Shown in pieces: positions 54,518 through 64,000 of a stretch of DNA of 64,000 nt. Below the pieces are notes generated by a model, which was not told where the DNA came from, did not search any database, and worked only from the letters and a program-made list of their open reading frames with translations. The position numbers and the translations under genes are program-made. Source of the stretch: Marinobacter qingdaonensis (lineage in GTDB: Bacteria; Pseudomonadota; Gammaproteobacteria; Pseudomonadales; Oleiphilaceae); NCBI RefSeq assembly GCF_034555935.1, contig NZ_JAYDCJ010000003.1:496001-560000 (forward strand), read 5' to 3'. Each line of letters begins with the position of its first letter. Position 1 is the first letter of the stretch.

Positions 54518-54769
54518 TCAGTCCTCCTGCCCAGCCTTAAAAAACACCACCTGCTTCACCGTGTGATCGTCCTGATTCTGACGCTTGTTCACCCGCGTCT
54601 CCAGCTCGGGCGCACCCGCCTGCTGCTCATCCGACATGGCATCGGTAAAGCCACAGGCCACGCACTCACGCACCTGCTGGTCGTCATCGGTGGTGTACAT
54701 CATGATCTTGTCCATCTCGGCGCAGCGAGGACACACGGCGCCGGCGATGAACCGTTTCGGACTTGCCAT
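54518..54769 (-). CDS. yheV: YheV family zinc-ribbon protein
   Basis: An 83-residue small protein with a four-cysteine zinc ribbon: CPRC near residue 13 and CVAC near residue 35 (VCPRCAEMDKIMMY and RECVACGF). The tail is charged, ending KQVVFFKAGQED. It matches YheV-type proteins that sit beside prlC in gammaproteobacteria. I use ATG 54769 (MASPKRFI), with GGAG about eight bases upstream, rather than a codon five residues earlier. It follows prlC by 57 bases and is probably co-transcribed. Function is unknown. Confidence 0.88.
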   Translation of the reverse strand: MASPKRFIAGAVCPRCAEMDKIMMYTTDDDQQVRECVACGFTDAMSDEQQAGAPELETRVNKRQNQDDHTVKQVVFFKAGQED

Positions 54770-54826
54770 AACTAAACTCCGCAATTGGCTGACCGGCAGT
54801 CCCTACGACTGCCGGTGCGCATTGGC

Positions 54827-56872
54827 TCAGGCGGCCTCGTCCGTGATGCCGGATTGTTTCAACAGCGCGCCCACCTCGGGCTCGCGGCCCCGGAACGCCT
54901 TGAACAGTTCCATCGGCTCCTGGGACCCGCCTTTTTCCAGGATGTTGTGCAGGAACGCCTTGCCGGTGTCGGCATCGAAGATGCCGTTTTCCTCGAACAG
55001 GGAGAAGGCGTCGGCTGCCAGCACCTCGGCCCACTTGTAGCTGTAGTAACCGGCCGCGTAGCCACCGGCGAAGATGTGGGAGAAGGCGTTGGGGAAGCGG
55101 TTGAATTCCGGCGCTTCGACCACGGCGATCTCTTCCCGCACCTTGCGGTGCATGTCCAGCGGGTTGGTGGGCGCGTCGTCGGTGAATTCCGCGTGCAGGC
55201 GGAAGTCGAACAGCGAGAACTCGAGCTGGCGCACCATGCCCATGCCCGACTGGAAGTTTTTCGCTGCCAGCAGCTTCTGCAGCAGGTCTTCCGGTAGCGG
55301 CTCGCCGGTTTCGTGGTGCGAGGCGATCAGCGCCAGGGACTCCCGGTTCCAGCACCAGTTCTCCAGGAACTGGCTGGGCAGCTCGACCGCGTCCCAGGCC
55401 ACGCCGTTGATGCCGGACACGTCCAGCACGTCCACCTGGGTCAGCATGTGGTGCAACCCGTGCCCGAACTCGTGGAACAGGGTGGTGACCTCGTCGTGGG
55501 TCAGCAGCGACGGCTTGCCGTTCACCGGCGGCGTGAAGTTACAGGTCAGGAAGGCCACCGGCAACTGCAGTTGGCCCCGCAGGTTGCGCCAGCGCACCCG
55601 GCAGTCGGCCATCCAGGCACCGCCACGCTTGCCCTGACGGGCGAACAGATCGAAATAGAACCAGGCCAGCGGCTCGCCATTGCGGCTGATGCAGTAGGCG
55701 GTGGCGTCCTCGTGCCAGGTTTCGACCTCGGGCCTGGCCTCAATCTGGACGTCGAACAGTTTCTCCGCGACCTTGAACAGGCCGGGCACCACTTTATCCA
55801 CAGGGAACCAGGGCCGCAGGGTTTCCGGCGAGATGTCGTAGCGCTGCTGGCGCAGTTTCTCGCTGTAGTAGCCGACGTCCCAGGCCTGCAAATCCTCGAC
55901 CCCGTATTCGTCCCGGGCAAAGGCTTTGAGCTCGGCGAACTCCTTCTCCGCCACCGGCTTGGATTTGGCCGCCAGCTGGTTCAGGAACTCCAGCACCTCG
56001 TCGCTGCTGCGCGCCATCTTGGTGGCCAGGGAGCGCTCGGCGTAGTTGTCGAAGCCGAGCAGCTTCGACAGCGCGTGCCGGCGCTTGAGGATTTCCGCCA
56101 TCACCGGGGTGTTGTCCCAGGTGCCGGCGTCCGGACCCTGATCCGAGGCGCGGGTGACGAAGGCCTCGTACACTTCCCGGCGCAGGTCCCGGTTGTCGCA
56201 GTAGGTCATCACCGGGTAGAAGCTGGGGAAATCCAGGGTGATCACGTAACCGTCCAGCTCGCGCTGGCGTGCGGCCTGCTGGGCACCTTCCAGGGCGGAC
56301 TCGGGCAGGCCGGCCAGCTCCTTGGCGTCGGTGATGTGCTTGTACCAGTGCTGGGTAGCATCCAGCACGTTGTCGCTGAACTTGTTGGACAGCTCCGCCA
56401 ACTCCCGGGACAGGGCGGCGTAGCGCTGTTTCTGCTCCTCCGGCAGGTCGACCCCGCCCAGGTGGAAGTCCCGCAGGGTGTTTTCCACCGACTTGCGCTG
56501 GGCCTGGCTCAGGTCCTTGAAATCGTCCCGGGCCGCCAGCTTCTTGTAGGCGTCGCACAGGGCGGTGTTCTGGCTGACCTCGGTGCTGTACTCGGTCAGC
56601 TTCTCCAGGCAGTTCTTGTACACCTTGCGCAGCTCGTCGGTGTTCATCACCCCGTTCAGGTGCGAAATCACCGACCAGGCGTTGCTCAGGTGGTCGTCCA
56701 GCGCCTGCATTGGCTGCGCCAGGGTCTCCCAGGTCGGGTCGTCCTGCTGCGCCAGGGACGCGATTTTCATCCGGTTTTCACTGAGAATCTGGTCAATGGC
56801 CGTTTCCATGTGCTCGGTACGGACATGGTCGAACTTCGGCAGCAAATCGTGAGTCAGTAACGGGTTGTTCAT
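54827..56872 (-). CDS. prlC: Oligopeptidase A
   Basis: A 681-residue cytoplasmic zinc metallopeptidase of family M3 that degrades short peptides, including cleaved signal peptides. The zinc site is HEFGHGLHH in TLFHEFGHGLHHML near residue 470, with the third ligand Glu about 28 residues later (VELPSQFLENW). The length matches E. coli PrlC (680). Start ATG 56872. The upstream 208-base gap to the divergent carbonic anhydrase gene contains a large palindromic repeat. yheV follows in the same direction. Confidence 0.95.
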   Translation of the reverse strand: MNNPLLTHDLLPKFDHVRTEHMETAIDQILSENRMKIASLAQQDDPTWETLAQPMQALDDHLSNAWSVISHLNGVMNTDELRKVYKNCLEKLTEYSTEVSQNTALCDAYKKLAARDDFKDLSQAQRKSVENTLRDFHLGGVDLPEEQKQRYAALSRELAELSNKFSDNVLDATQHWYKHITDAKELAGLPESALEGAQQAARQRELDGYVITLDFPSFYPVMTYCDNRDLRREVYEAFVTRASDQGPDAGTWDNTPVMAEILKRRHALSKLLGFDNYAERSLATKMARSSDEVLEFLNQLAAKSKPVAEKEFAELKAFARDEYGVEDLQAWDVGYYSEKLRQQRYDISPETLRPWFPVDKVVPGLFKVAEKLFDVQIEARPEVETWHEDATAYCISRNGEPLAWFYFDLFARQGKRGGAWMADCRVRWRNLRGQLQLPVAFLTCNFTPPVNGKPSLLTHDEVTTLFHEFGHGLHHMLTQVDVLDVSGINGVAWDAVELPSQFLENWCWNRESLALIASHHETGEPLPEDLLQKLLAAKNFQSGMGMVRQLEFSLFDFRLHAEFTDDAPTNPLDMHRKVREEIAVVEAPEFNRFPNAFSHIFAGGYAAGYYSYKWAEVLAADAFSLFEENGIFDADTGKAFLHNILEKGGSQEPMELFKAFRGREPEVGALLKQSGITDEAA

Positions 56873-56929
56873 AAGTCCCCTTCTCAGCTGTTCGTCGGTA
56901 AGGTAGTTTCAGATAACTCCAATGTTCGG

Positions 56930-57043
56930 GGGAGTGTTCGGAGGGGTGCTTTCCGAAACTGTGCGGAGCCATGGATGGCGGAGCTCAAGCGTCACAGGGA
57001 CGTGCTTGAGCGGGTTTCGGAAAGCACCCCTCCGAAGACTCCC
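56930..57043. repeat. Palindromic repeat, type II core, between prlC and yrdA
   Basis: Arms of 30 bp (56930-56959, 57014-57043) are complementary with a single mismatch. Next to the left arm lies GCGGAGCCATGGATGGCGGA followed by GC, the same 22 bases as in the element at 35238, and then a second small hairpin CTCAAGC/GCTTGAG. The arms (GTGCTTTCCGAAAC and so on) have no similarity to those at 35238. It lies between divergent genes, so it is not simply a terminator. Confidence 0.8.
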
Positions 57044-57080
57044 ATCTCCGAAGCAATGTCACGTCTAAAGAGTATATGTA

Positions 57081-57623
57081 ATGACGAATGTACGTTCTCA
57101 CAAGGGGAAAGCACCACAATTTGGCGCGCGCAGCTGGGTCGATCCCAGTGCGGTGGTCATCGGCGACGTCGAAACCGGCGACGATTGCTCGGTCTGGCCG
57201 ATGACCGTGGTGCGCGGCGACATGCACCGTATTCGCATCGGCCACCGCTGCAGCATCCAGGACGGCTCGGTGCTGCACATCACCCACGCCAGCGACTTCA
57301 ACCCGGGTGGGCATCCACTCACCCTCGGCGACGATGTCACCGTCGGCCACAAGGCGCTGCTGCACGGCTGCACCGTGGGCAGCCGGGTACTGGTGGGTAT
57401 GGGCTGCATCATCATGGACGGCGCCGTGGTGGAAGACGAGGTGATCGTCGCTGCCGGCTGCCTGGTGCCGCCGGGCAAGACCCTGGAATCCGGCCATCTG
57501 TACGTGGGCTCGCCGGCGAAAAAAGCCCGGGCGCTGACCGACAAGGAGCGCAGCTTTTTCACCTACACCGCCGGCAACTACGTGAAACTGAAGGACAGCT
57601 ACCTGGCCGAGGCGGGCGACTGA
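57081..57623 (+). CDS. yrdA: Gamma-class carbonic anhydrase-like protein (YrdA/CaiE family)
   Basis: A 180-residue left-handed beta-helix protein of the gamma carbonic anhydrase family. The hexapeptide-repeat region is ADDCSVWP-like (GDDCSVWPMTVVRGDMHRIRIG). Metal-ligand His are in SVLHITH (first His) and VGHKALLHG (two His), the three ligands expected of the class, so zinc or iron binding is retained. Trimeric and cytoplasmic in relatives; whether this subgroup hydrates CO2 is uncertain. The start ATG lies beyond the repeat element; it is divergent from prlC, a common pairing. Confidence 0.92.
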   Translation: MTNVRSHKGKAPQFGARSWVDPSAVVIGDVETGDDCSVWPMTVVRGDMHRIRIGHRCSIQDGSVLHITHASDFNPGGHPLTLGDDVTVGHKALLHGCTVGSRVLVGMGCIIMDGAVVEDEVIVAAGCLVPPGKTLESGHLYVGSPAKKARALTDKERSFFTYTAGNYVKLKDSYLAEAGD

Positions 57624-57650
57624 CCCAGATCAAAATTTGTGCAGCGGGTG

Positions 57651-57679
57651 CTTGAAAACGAATCCGGCGATCCTACATT
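57651..57679 (+). promoter_or_regulatory. Heat-shock (sigma-32) promoter of the Hsp20 gene
   Basis: CTTGAAA at 57651-57657 is a perfect -35 element. CCTACATT at 57672-57679 matches the sigma-32 -10 consensus CCCCATnT in most positions, with a 14-base spacer. Transcription would start near 57688, giving a leader of roughly 110 bases before ATG 57797, long enough to hold a thermosensor. Confidence 0.75.
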
Positions 57680-57796
57680 CGCTAATAGCAGATGTTCACG
57701 GATCAAGATCCGGAAGGCGCCACCGGTGACAGCTGTTCCGCGAGCGAAGCTGAGACGCAGAAAACAGGTTCGTTATCGTGATGAGGAGGTATCGCC

Positions 57797-58249
57797 ATGA
57801 GCAACATTACCCGCTGGAATCCGGTCAGTGAATTCGAAGACCTGATGAACCGCTACAACCGCATGTTTGGCCTGACCCGTAACGGGGATCGTGACAGTAA
57901 GGACGTATTCAGCCGCAGCGACTGGGCCCCGGCGGTGGATATCAAGGAAACCGCCGAGGCATTCACCATCGACGCCGAGCTGCCGGGTATGTCCAGGGAC
58001 GATGTGAAGGTGACCGTGCACGACGGGGTACTGACCATCGAAGGGGAACGCAAACACGAGGAAGAATCCGGTGATAAGAAACACCACCGGGTCGAGCGGT
58101 TCTACGGCAGTTTCATGCGTCGGTTCACGCTGCCGGAAAACGTCGATGAGAACAGTGTGAAGGCCAGCTTCAAGGACGGGCTGCTGACCCTCACCTTACA
58201 GAAGGCCGAGCCGAAGGAGCCGAAAGCCATCCAGGTGGATGTGCAGTAA
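57797..58249 (+). CDS. Small heat-shock protein, Hsp20/alpha-crystallin family
   Basis: A 150-residue holdase chaperone. The N-terminal arm (NPVSEFEDLMNRYNRMFG) is followed by an alpha-crystallin domain from about residue 38 (DWAPAVDIKETAEAFTIDAELPGM) to about 138. The G-x-L signature is present in KDGLLTLTLQKAEP. It belongs to the bacterial class A type (Hsp18/HspA-like) rather than IbpA/B. The ribosome site GAGGAGGT is very strong at seven to eight bases. A sigma-32 promoter and long leader precede it, so heat induction is expected. Confidence 0.94.
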   Translation: MSNITRWNPVSEFEDLMNRYNRMFGLTRNGDRDSKDVFSRSDWAPAVDIKETAEAFTIDAELPGMSRDDVKVTVHDGVLTIEGERKHEEESGDKKHHRVERFYGSFMRRFTLPENVDENSVKASFKDGLLTLTLQKAEPKEPKAIQVDVQ

Positions 58250-58271
58250 CAACCGATCGGCCTGGCCAGGC

Positions 58272-58305
58272 GGTAGCGCCGGGAACTCAGTTCCCGGCCG
58301 CTGCC
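58272..58305. terminator. Strong hairpin between the convergent Hsp20 and PA4642-family genes
   Basis: CCGGGAAC and GTTCCCGG form an 8-bp stem with a TCA loop, extended by GGTAGCG against CGCTGCC with a one-base bulge. It overlaps the stop codon of the minus-strand gene and lies 23 bases past the Hsp20 stop. There is no T tract, so termination efficiency is uncertain. Confidence 0.45.
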
Positions 58306-58604
58306 AGCCGCTTGCCGCCGGCCTGTTCCAGGGCCTTGGCGTAATCGACACTGCGACGATGCTCGGACACCAGGTCCAGGATGGTCTCGCCGTTCTCGTT
58401 CACCCCGTTCAGATCCCGACCCGCCTCGACAAAAAAGCCGATGAACCGTTCGAAATCGCTTGCGCGCATGGCCTGGTAGGCCTTCAGCAGGGCGTTGAAG
58501 TCGGCGTTCTTGGCGCTGTCGTAGGGCTCGATGGCGAGGAAGCTCTTCACGCGCTCGTCGCTCCACTCCTCACCGATGACTTTGGGCTTGTCTGGTCCGC
58601 TCAT
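58287..58604 (-). CDS. PA4642 family protein
   Basis: A 105-residue soluble protein of a small gammaproteobacterial family (PA4642-like) of unknown function. The segments DKPKVIGEEWSDERVKSFL and LLKAYQAMRASDFERFIGFFVEAGRDLNGVNENGETILDLV are typical; the latter resembles one ankyrin-like helical repeat. I use ATG 58604 (MSGPDKP), which follows GAGAG; two codons earlier is possible. It converges on Hsp20. Confidence 0.85.
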   Translation of the reverse strand: MSGPDKPKVIGEEWSDERVKSFLAIEPYDSAKNADFNALLKAYQAMRASDFERFIGFFVEAGRDLNGVNENGETILDLVSEHRRSVDYAKALEQAGGKRLAAAGN

Positions 58605-58744
58605 AATCACTCTCTCATGGTTCAGTCGCTTGCAGGGCCATCGGGCGTGCCCCCATTGCAGGCGGCACAGTATAAGGCCCTTGGCGCGCTTAGGTTAGAT
58701 GAATTGTCTATGAGAATCTGCGTCAGGAGTATAAGACGCTGTCA

Positions 58745-59578
58745 CTAGGGCAGAATTTTCACCGGCTCGGCGGCGGCGCCGACCGCTTCGGCGCACTCGG
58801 GGTCGCGAATGGCGATCTCCACCCGCCGGTTCAGGGCCCGGTTCTCCGGGCTGTTGTTGGGCGCCAGCGGATTGGTCTCGGCCCGGCCGGCAGCCACCAC
58901 CCGATCGGCCGGCACCTGACGATTGAGCACCAGCTCGTGCACCACCGACACCGCGCGCGCCGCCGACAGGTCCCAGTTGGACCGGAACCGGCTGCTGGAA
59001 ATCGGCCGGTCGTCGGTAAACCCGGACACGAACACATTGCCCTGACACTCCGCCAGCACGGTCACCACCCGTTCGATGATCGGGATCATCTCCGGCTTGA
59101 TGTTCGCCTCCCCGGACCGGAAGGTGGCCTCTTCCGAGAACCGGATCACCACCTGCTGCTGGTCGTAATTGACGCTCAGGGCGTCTGAGGCGACCTCCTG
59201 CTCCAGTTCGCTGACCAGCCGGCTGGCCAGGTCGATCACCCCGGCCGGGATTTTGGTGTCCGCCACCGAGTCGTCGCGCTCGTCGATGAATTCCGGGTCC
59301 CGGGTCTGGGTCTCGGTGGGCTCGGGCAGGGACACGGTCTCGGCTTCAATCAGGGTCAGCGGCGAGCCACCCACGTCGGTGCCGACCACGTTGTTGGAAC
59401 CCAGGGCCACCGCCATGGAATTAGCCATGGCCCGGTACTTGTCCACATCCATCTCGGCAAACGACAGCAGCAGGATAAAAAACGTCAGCAGCAGGGTCGC
59501 CAGGTCGGCGAAGGTGACGATCCAGGCCGGGGTGGAGTTCCTCAGACGTTTCCGGTGTTTCTGCTGGACGACTTCCAA
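58745..59578 (-). CDS. motB: Flagellar stator protein MotB/PomB
   Basis: A 277-residue stator subunit that anchors the flagellar ion channel to peptidoglycan. It has one membrane helix (about residues 18-40) with the ion-binding Asp in TFADLATLLLTFF near residue 24. That helix and the SFAEMDVDKYR that follows are of PomB type, so sodium as driving ion is likely. The C-terminal OmpA-like domain runs from about 140 to 270 (FVSGFTDDRPISSSRFRSNWDLSAARA and NRRVEI). The start is TTG 59578 with GAGGT upstream, four bases after the motA stop. The neighbouring non-flagellar genes make this an isolated motor locus. Confidence 0.92.
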   Translation of the reverse strand: MEVVQQKHRKRLRNSTPAWIVTFADLATLLLTFFILLLSFAEMDVDKYRAMANSMAVALGSNNVVGTDVGGSPLTLIEAETVSLPEPTETQTRDPEFIDERDDSVADTKIPAGVIDLASRLVSELEQEVASDALSVNYDQQQVVIRFSEEATFRSGEANIKPEMIPIIERVVTVLAECQGNVFVSGFTDDRPISSSRFRSNWDLSAARAVSVVHELVLNRQVPADRVVAAGRAETNPLAPNNSPENRALNRRVEIAIRDPECAEAVGAAAEPVKILP

Positions 59579-59582
59579 GGTC

Positions 59583-60356
59583 TCAGACCTCCCGCTCCGG
59601 GGTCAGGCCGGTGCGCTGGGCCGGGTGCACGAACGAGGACAGCAGTTCGGTCATCACCCGCGGGTTCTCGCCGCGCATGATGTTGTTGATCGAGGTGATG
59701 ATCAGCATCTGGTTGCGGGTTTCATCCTCGGCCTTGAGCTGGAGCTTGTCGGCCAGGGGCAGGGCAATCAGTTGCGCCAGGAACGCCCCGTACAGGGTGG
59801 TCAGCAGGGCAATGGCCATGGCCGGGCCGATGGAGGACGGATCGTCCAGGGTGTTGAGCATCTGCACCAGGCCGACCAGGGTGCCGAGCATGCCGATGGC
59901 CGGGGCGGATTCGCCGATGCCGCGAAACACCCGCTCGGCGACCTCGTAGCGTTCGCCGGTCTGCCGGGCCTCCTGAGCCAGGGCCTCTTCCACCAGTTCC
60001 GGCGCGTGGCCGTCGACGCACAGGGTGATGGCCTTGCGCAGGAACTCGTTGTCGGTCTGATGGTTTTCCAGTCCCAGGATGCCTTCCTTGCGCACCACCA
60101 TGGCCAGTGCCCCCACCTCCCGGATCAGCTCGGTCGGGCGCGCCATCCGGTCGGTGAAGGCGGCGCTGAACGCCAGCCGGAAGGCTTCCATGACCGAGGG
60201 CAGGCGGAACTTGATCAGGGTCACGGCGAAGGTGCCGCCCAGCACGATGGCCAGGCCGGGCAGGTTGAGAAAGGTCAGCAGCGAGGCGTTGGCCAGCATG
60301 GCCAAGCCGACAATCAGAACGCCGGCAACCAGTCCGACGAGGGTGAGAATGTCCAT
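59583..60356 (-). CDS. motA: Flagellar stator protein MotA/PomA
   Basis: A 257-residue inner-membrane stator subunit with four helices (about 3-22, 33-51, 150-170, 183-203). It resembles PomA, the shorter sodium-type form, in length and in the absence of the extra loop of E. coli MotA. The helix 3 segment ESAPAIGMLGTLVGLVQML and helix 4 LLTTLYGAFLAQLIALPLADKL contain the Pro and Ala/Thr positions lining the channel; the cytoplasmic loop between helices 2 and 3 is long and charged. It is 55 bases after aroE on the same strand and could be read from that operon or from its own promoter, which I could not place. Confidence 0.92.
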   Translation of the reverse strand: MDILTLVGLVAGVLIVGLAMLANASLLTFLNLPGLAIVLGGTFAVTLIKFRLPSVMEAFRLAFSAAFTDRMARPTELIREVGALAMVVRKEGILGLENHQTDNEFLRKAITLCVDGHAPELVEEALAQEARQTGERYEVAERVFRGIGESAPAIGMLGTLVGLVQMLNTLDDPSSIGPAMAIALLTTLYGAFLAQLIALPLADKLQLKAEDETRNQMLIITSINNIMRGENPRVMTELLSSFVHPAQRTGLTPEREV

Positions 60357-60411
60357 GGTGAACCCTTAGCTAGATTGACCCTGAGCCTAGCCCAAAAACC
60401 CGGATAATGGT

Positions 60412-62742
<2,331 letters not shown>

Positions 62743-62782
62743 GGTCGTGTCGTCGGCGTGTGCGGGTGGGTTCACCCCCGAG

Positions 62783-63976
62783 TCAGGCGATGCGCTGGAA
62801 GCCTCCGGGCGCGGCGCTCACCAGTCCCTGCAACTCCAGGAGCAGCAGGGCCTGCATGAGCTGGTCGGCCGGCTGACCAGTCGCCAGACTCAGGGCGTCG
62901 GTTGATTGCGGATCATACCCTAAAGCCTCAAACACCGCGATTTCCCGGGCCCCCAAACCGGCCAGGCGTCGGTCCGGCCCGGCCTCGGGCGAGGGCGAGG
63001 CGGCATCCGCCAGCGACGGCGGCCGGCACCACCAGCTGCCGAGTTCCTCGAGGATGTCATCGACGGTCTCGACCAGGCGCGCGCCCTGCTTGATCAGGTG
63101 ATGGCAGCCACGGGCGACCGGGCTGTGCACCGACCCGGGGATGGCGAACACCTCGCGGCCCTGCTCCAGGGCCAGGCGCGCGGTGATCAGCGAGCCACTC
63201 TTGAGCCCTGCCTCCACCACCAGTACCCCACGGCTCAGGCCGCTGATGAGGCGATTGCGGCGGGGAAAGTGGCCGGCCCGGGCCGGCGTTCCGGGCGGGT
63301 ACTCGGAGATCATCAGGCCCTGTTCGACGACCCGCTGGCCGAGGCGGCGATGCTGGTGTGGATAAATCCGGTCCAGGCCGCAGCCGATCACCGCCAGGGT
63401 CAGGCCACCGGCATCCAGCACCCCGGCGTGAGCGGCGCCATCCACCCCGAGCGCCAGACCACTGGTCACCACCAGGCCCTGGGCGCTGAGCGCGGCGGCA
63501 AAGGCCCGGGCGTGATCCAGCCCGGCCCGGCTGGCGTTCCGGCTGCCGACGATGGCCAGCTGGTCCCGGGCCAGCAGCTCGGTGTTACCGAGGGCGTAGA
63601 ACACCAGGGGCGCATCGTGGATATGCCGCAGGGGTTCGGGGTAGCGGGCATCCGACCAGTGGATGATCTCGATGCCCAGGCGGGCGCAGTCGCGGCCGAT
63701 GCGCTCGACCCTGGCCACCAGCGGATGCCCGGCATCCTGCCGCTGCCAGGCCTGAATGGCACTGCGGGTTTCCCCGGGCAGGCCCGTGGCCGCCAGGGTG
63801 GCCGGATTCAGCGTCAGCAGCTCGGTCAGGTCGCTAAAGTTCTGGGCAAACGCCTGACGCCGGCGCGGTCCGAATTGGGGCAGGCACGAGAGCGCCAGCC
63901 AGGCGGCAGGGTCATTGGCGACATGGGGGCGCTGGGCGGCAAGAGGCCGGGCGCCGGAACAGGGCAGGTCGGTCAC
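62783..63976 (-). CDS. dprA: DNA-processing protein DprA
   Basis: Loads RecA on incoming single-stranded DNA during natural transformation. The 397-residue protein has an N-terminal helix-hairpin-helix/SAM-like region (LSCLPQFGPRRRQAFA), then the Rossmann domain: AIVGSRNAS, SGLALGVDGAAHAGVL, TLAVIGCGLDRIYPHQH, EYPPGTPARAGHFPRRNRLISGL and VEAGLKSGSLITARLALEQGREVFAIPG. A C-terminal winged helix carries DRRLAGLGAREIAVFEAL. The start is GTG 63976 with AGGA eight bases upstream. The remaining 24 bases of the window lead to an unseen upstream gene. Confidence 0.95.
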   Translation of the reverse strand: MTDLPCSGARPLAAQRPHVANDPAAWLALSCLPQFGPRRRQAFAQNFSDLTELLTLNPATLAATGLPGETRSAIQAWQRQDAGHPLVARVERIGRDCARLGIEIIHWSDARYPEPLRHIHDAPLVFYALGNTELLARDQLAIVGSRNASRAGLDHARAFAAALSAQGLVVTSGLALGVDGAAHAGVLDAGGLTLAVIGCGLDRIYPHQHRRLGQRVVEQGLMISEYPPGTPARAGHFPRRNRLISGLSRGVLVVEAGLKSGSLITARLALEQGREVFAIPGSVHSPVARGCHHLIKQGARLVETVDDILEELGSWWCRPPSLADAASPSPEAGPDRRLAGLGAREIAVFEALGYDPQSTDALSLATGQPADQLMQALLLLELQGLVSAAPGGFQRIA

Positions 63977-64000
63977 TGGGTCGTCCTTGGATAAAAAAGC

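Overview
The window is a GC-rich, gene-dense stretch of a marine gammaproteobacterial chromosome, most likely Marinobacter or a close relative. The lineage is inferred from gene content: an ectoine synthase, a monomeric NADP isocitrate dehydrogenase, a PomAB-like stator, a Pseudomonas-style cytochrome c oxidase cluster and the aroE-hemF-tsaC-dprA order. I see no rRNA, tRNA, CRISPR array, insertion sequence or prophage. Nearly all genes are intact core or lifestyle genes. The long ORFs opposite many of them are shadows of high-GC codon use.

Layout. 1-6995: a hybrid 7TMR-DISM histidine kinase cut by the left edge, a lipoprotein, two small unknown genes, a serine beta-lactamase-like hydrolase and ybaK. 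7014-9848: icd with structured DNA upstream. 9849-21085: a 3-hydroxybutyrate (3HB) module made of acetoacetyl-CoA synthetase, 3HB dehydrogenase, a TRAP transporter (dctMQP), a sigma-54 activator, a 3HB-oligomer hydrolase, and a divergent esterase lipoprotein whose catalytic serine position is Leu. 21108-26052: DUF6164, a DUF2868/DUF3482 membrane-protein/GTPase pair, a lone ectC and an MFS permease. 26228-34279: a PLP decarboxylase, cti, an ATP-grasp protein, an eIF2B-like protein and hrpB. 34546-43337: the aa3-type oxidase locus (ctaC, ctaD, ctaG, ctaE, a twin-TM gene on the other strand, SURF1, an SCO-like protein, ctaA, cyoE, SCO1). 43539-50524: a MATE pump, an unknown gene, then a tight cupredoxin / GGDEF-EAL / DUF3034 / truncated-globin operon and DoxX. 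50528-58604: a DISM diguanylate cyclase, DUF1653, a Na+/H+ antiporter, yheV-prlC, a gamma carbonic anhydrase, Hsp20 and a PA4642-family protein. 58745-63976: pomB-pomA, aroE, hemF, tsaC, dprA.

Two signals stand out. First, the 3HB genes form a readable regulon. The TRAP operon and the oligomer hydrolase each have a GG-N10-GC sigma-54 promoter. Each also has two upstream copies of an imperfect palindrome (TGTCCGGAAwyCmGGACA) at matching distances, and the activator gene lies between the two targets. Secreted oligomer hydrolysis, uptake, oxidation and CoA activation would therefore be switched on together.

Second, at least six intergenic hairpins share one of two constant central cores, while their flanking arms differ in sequence yet stay self-complementary. 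A seventh, larger cloverleaf-like element lies between the 3HB operon and icd. I know of no name for these elements. Constant loops with covarying arms look like a dispersed repeat family under structural selection.
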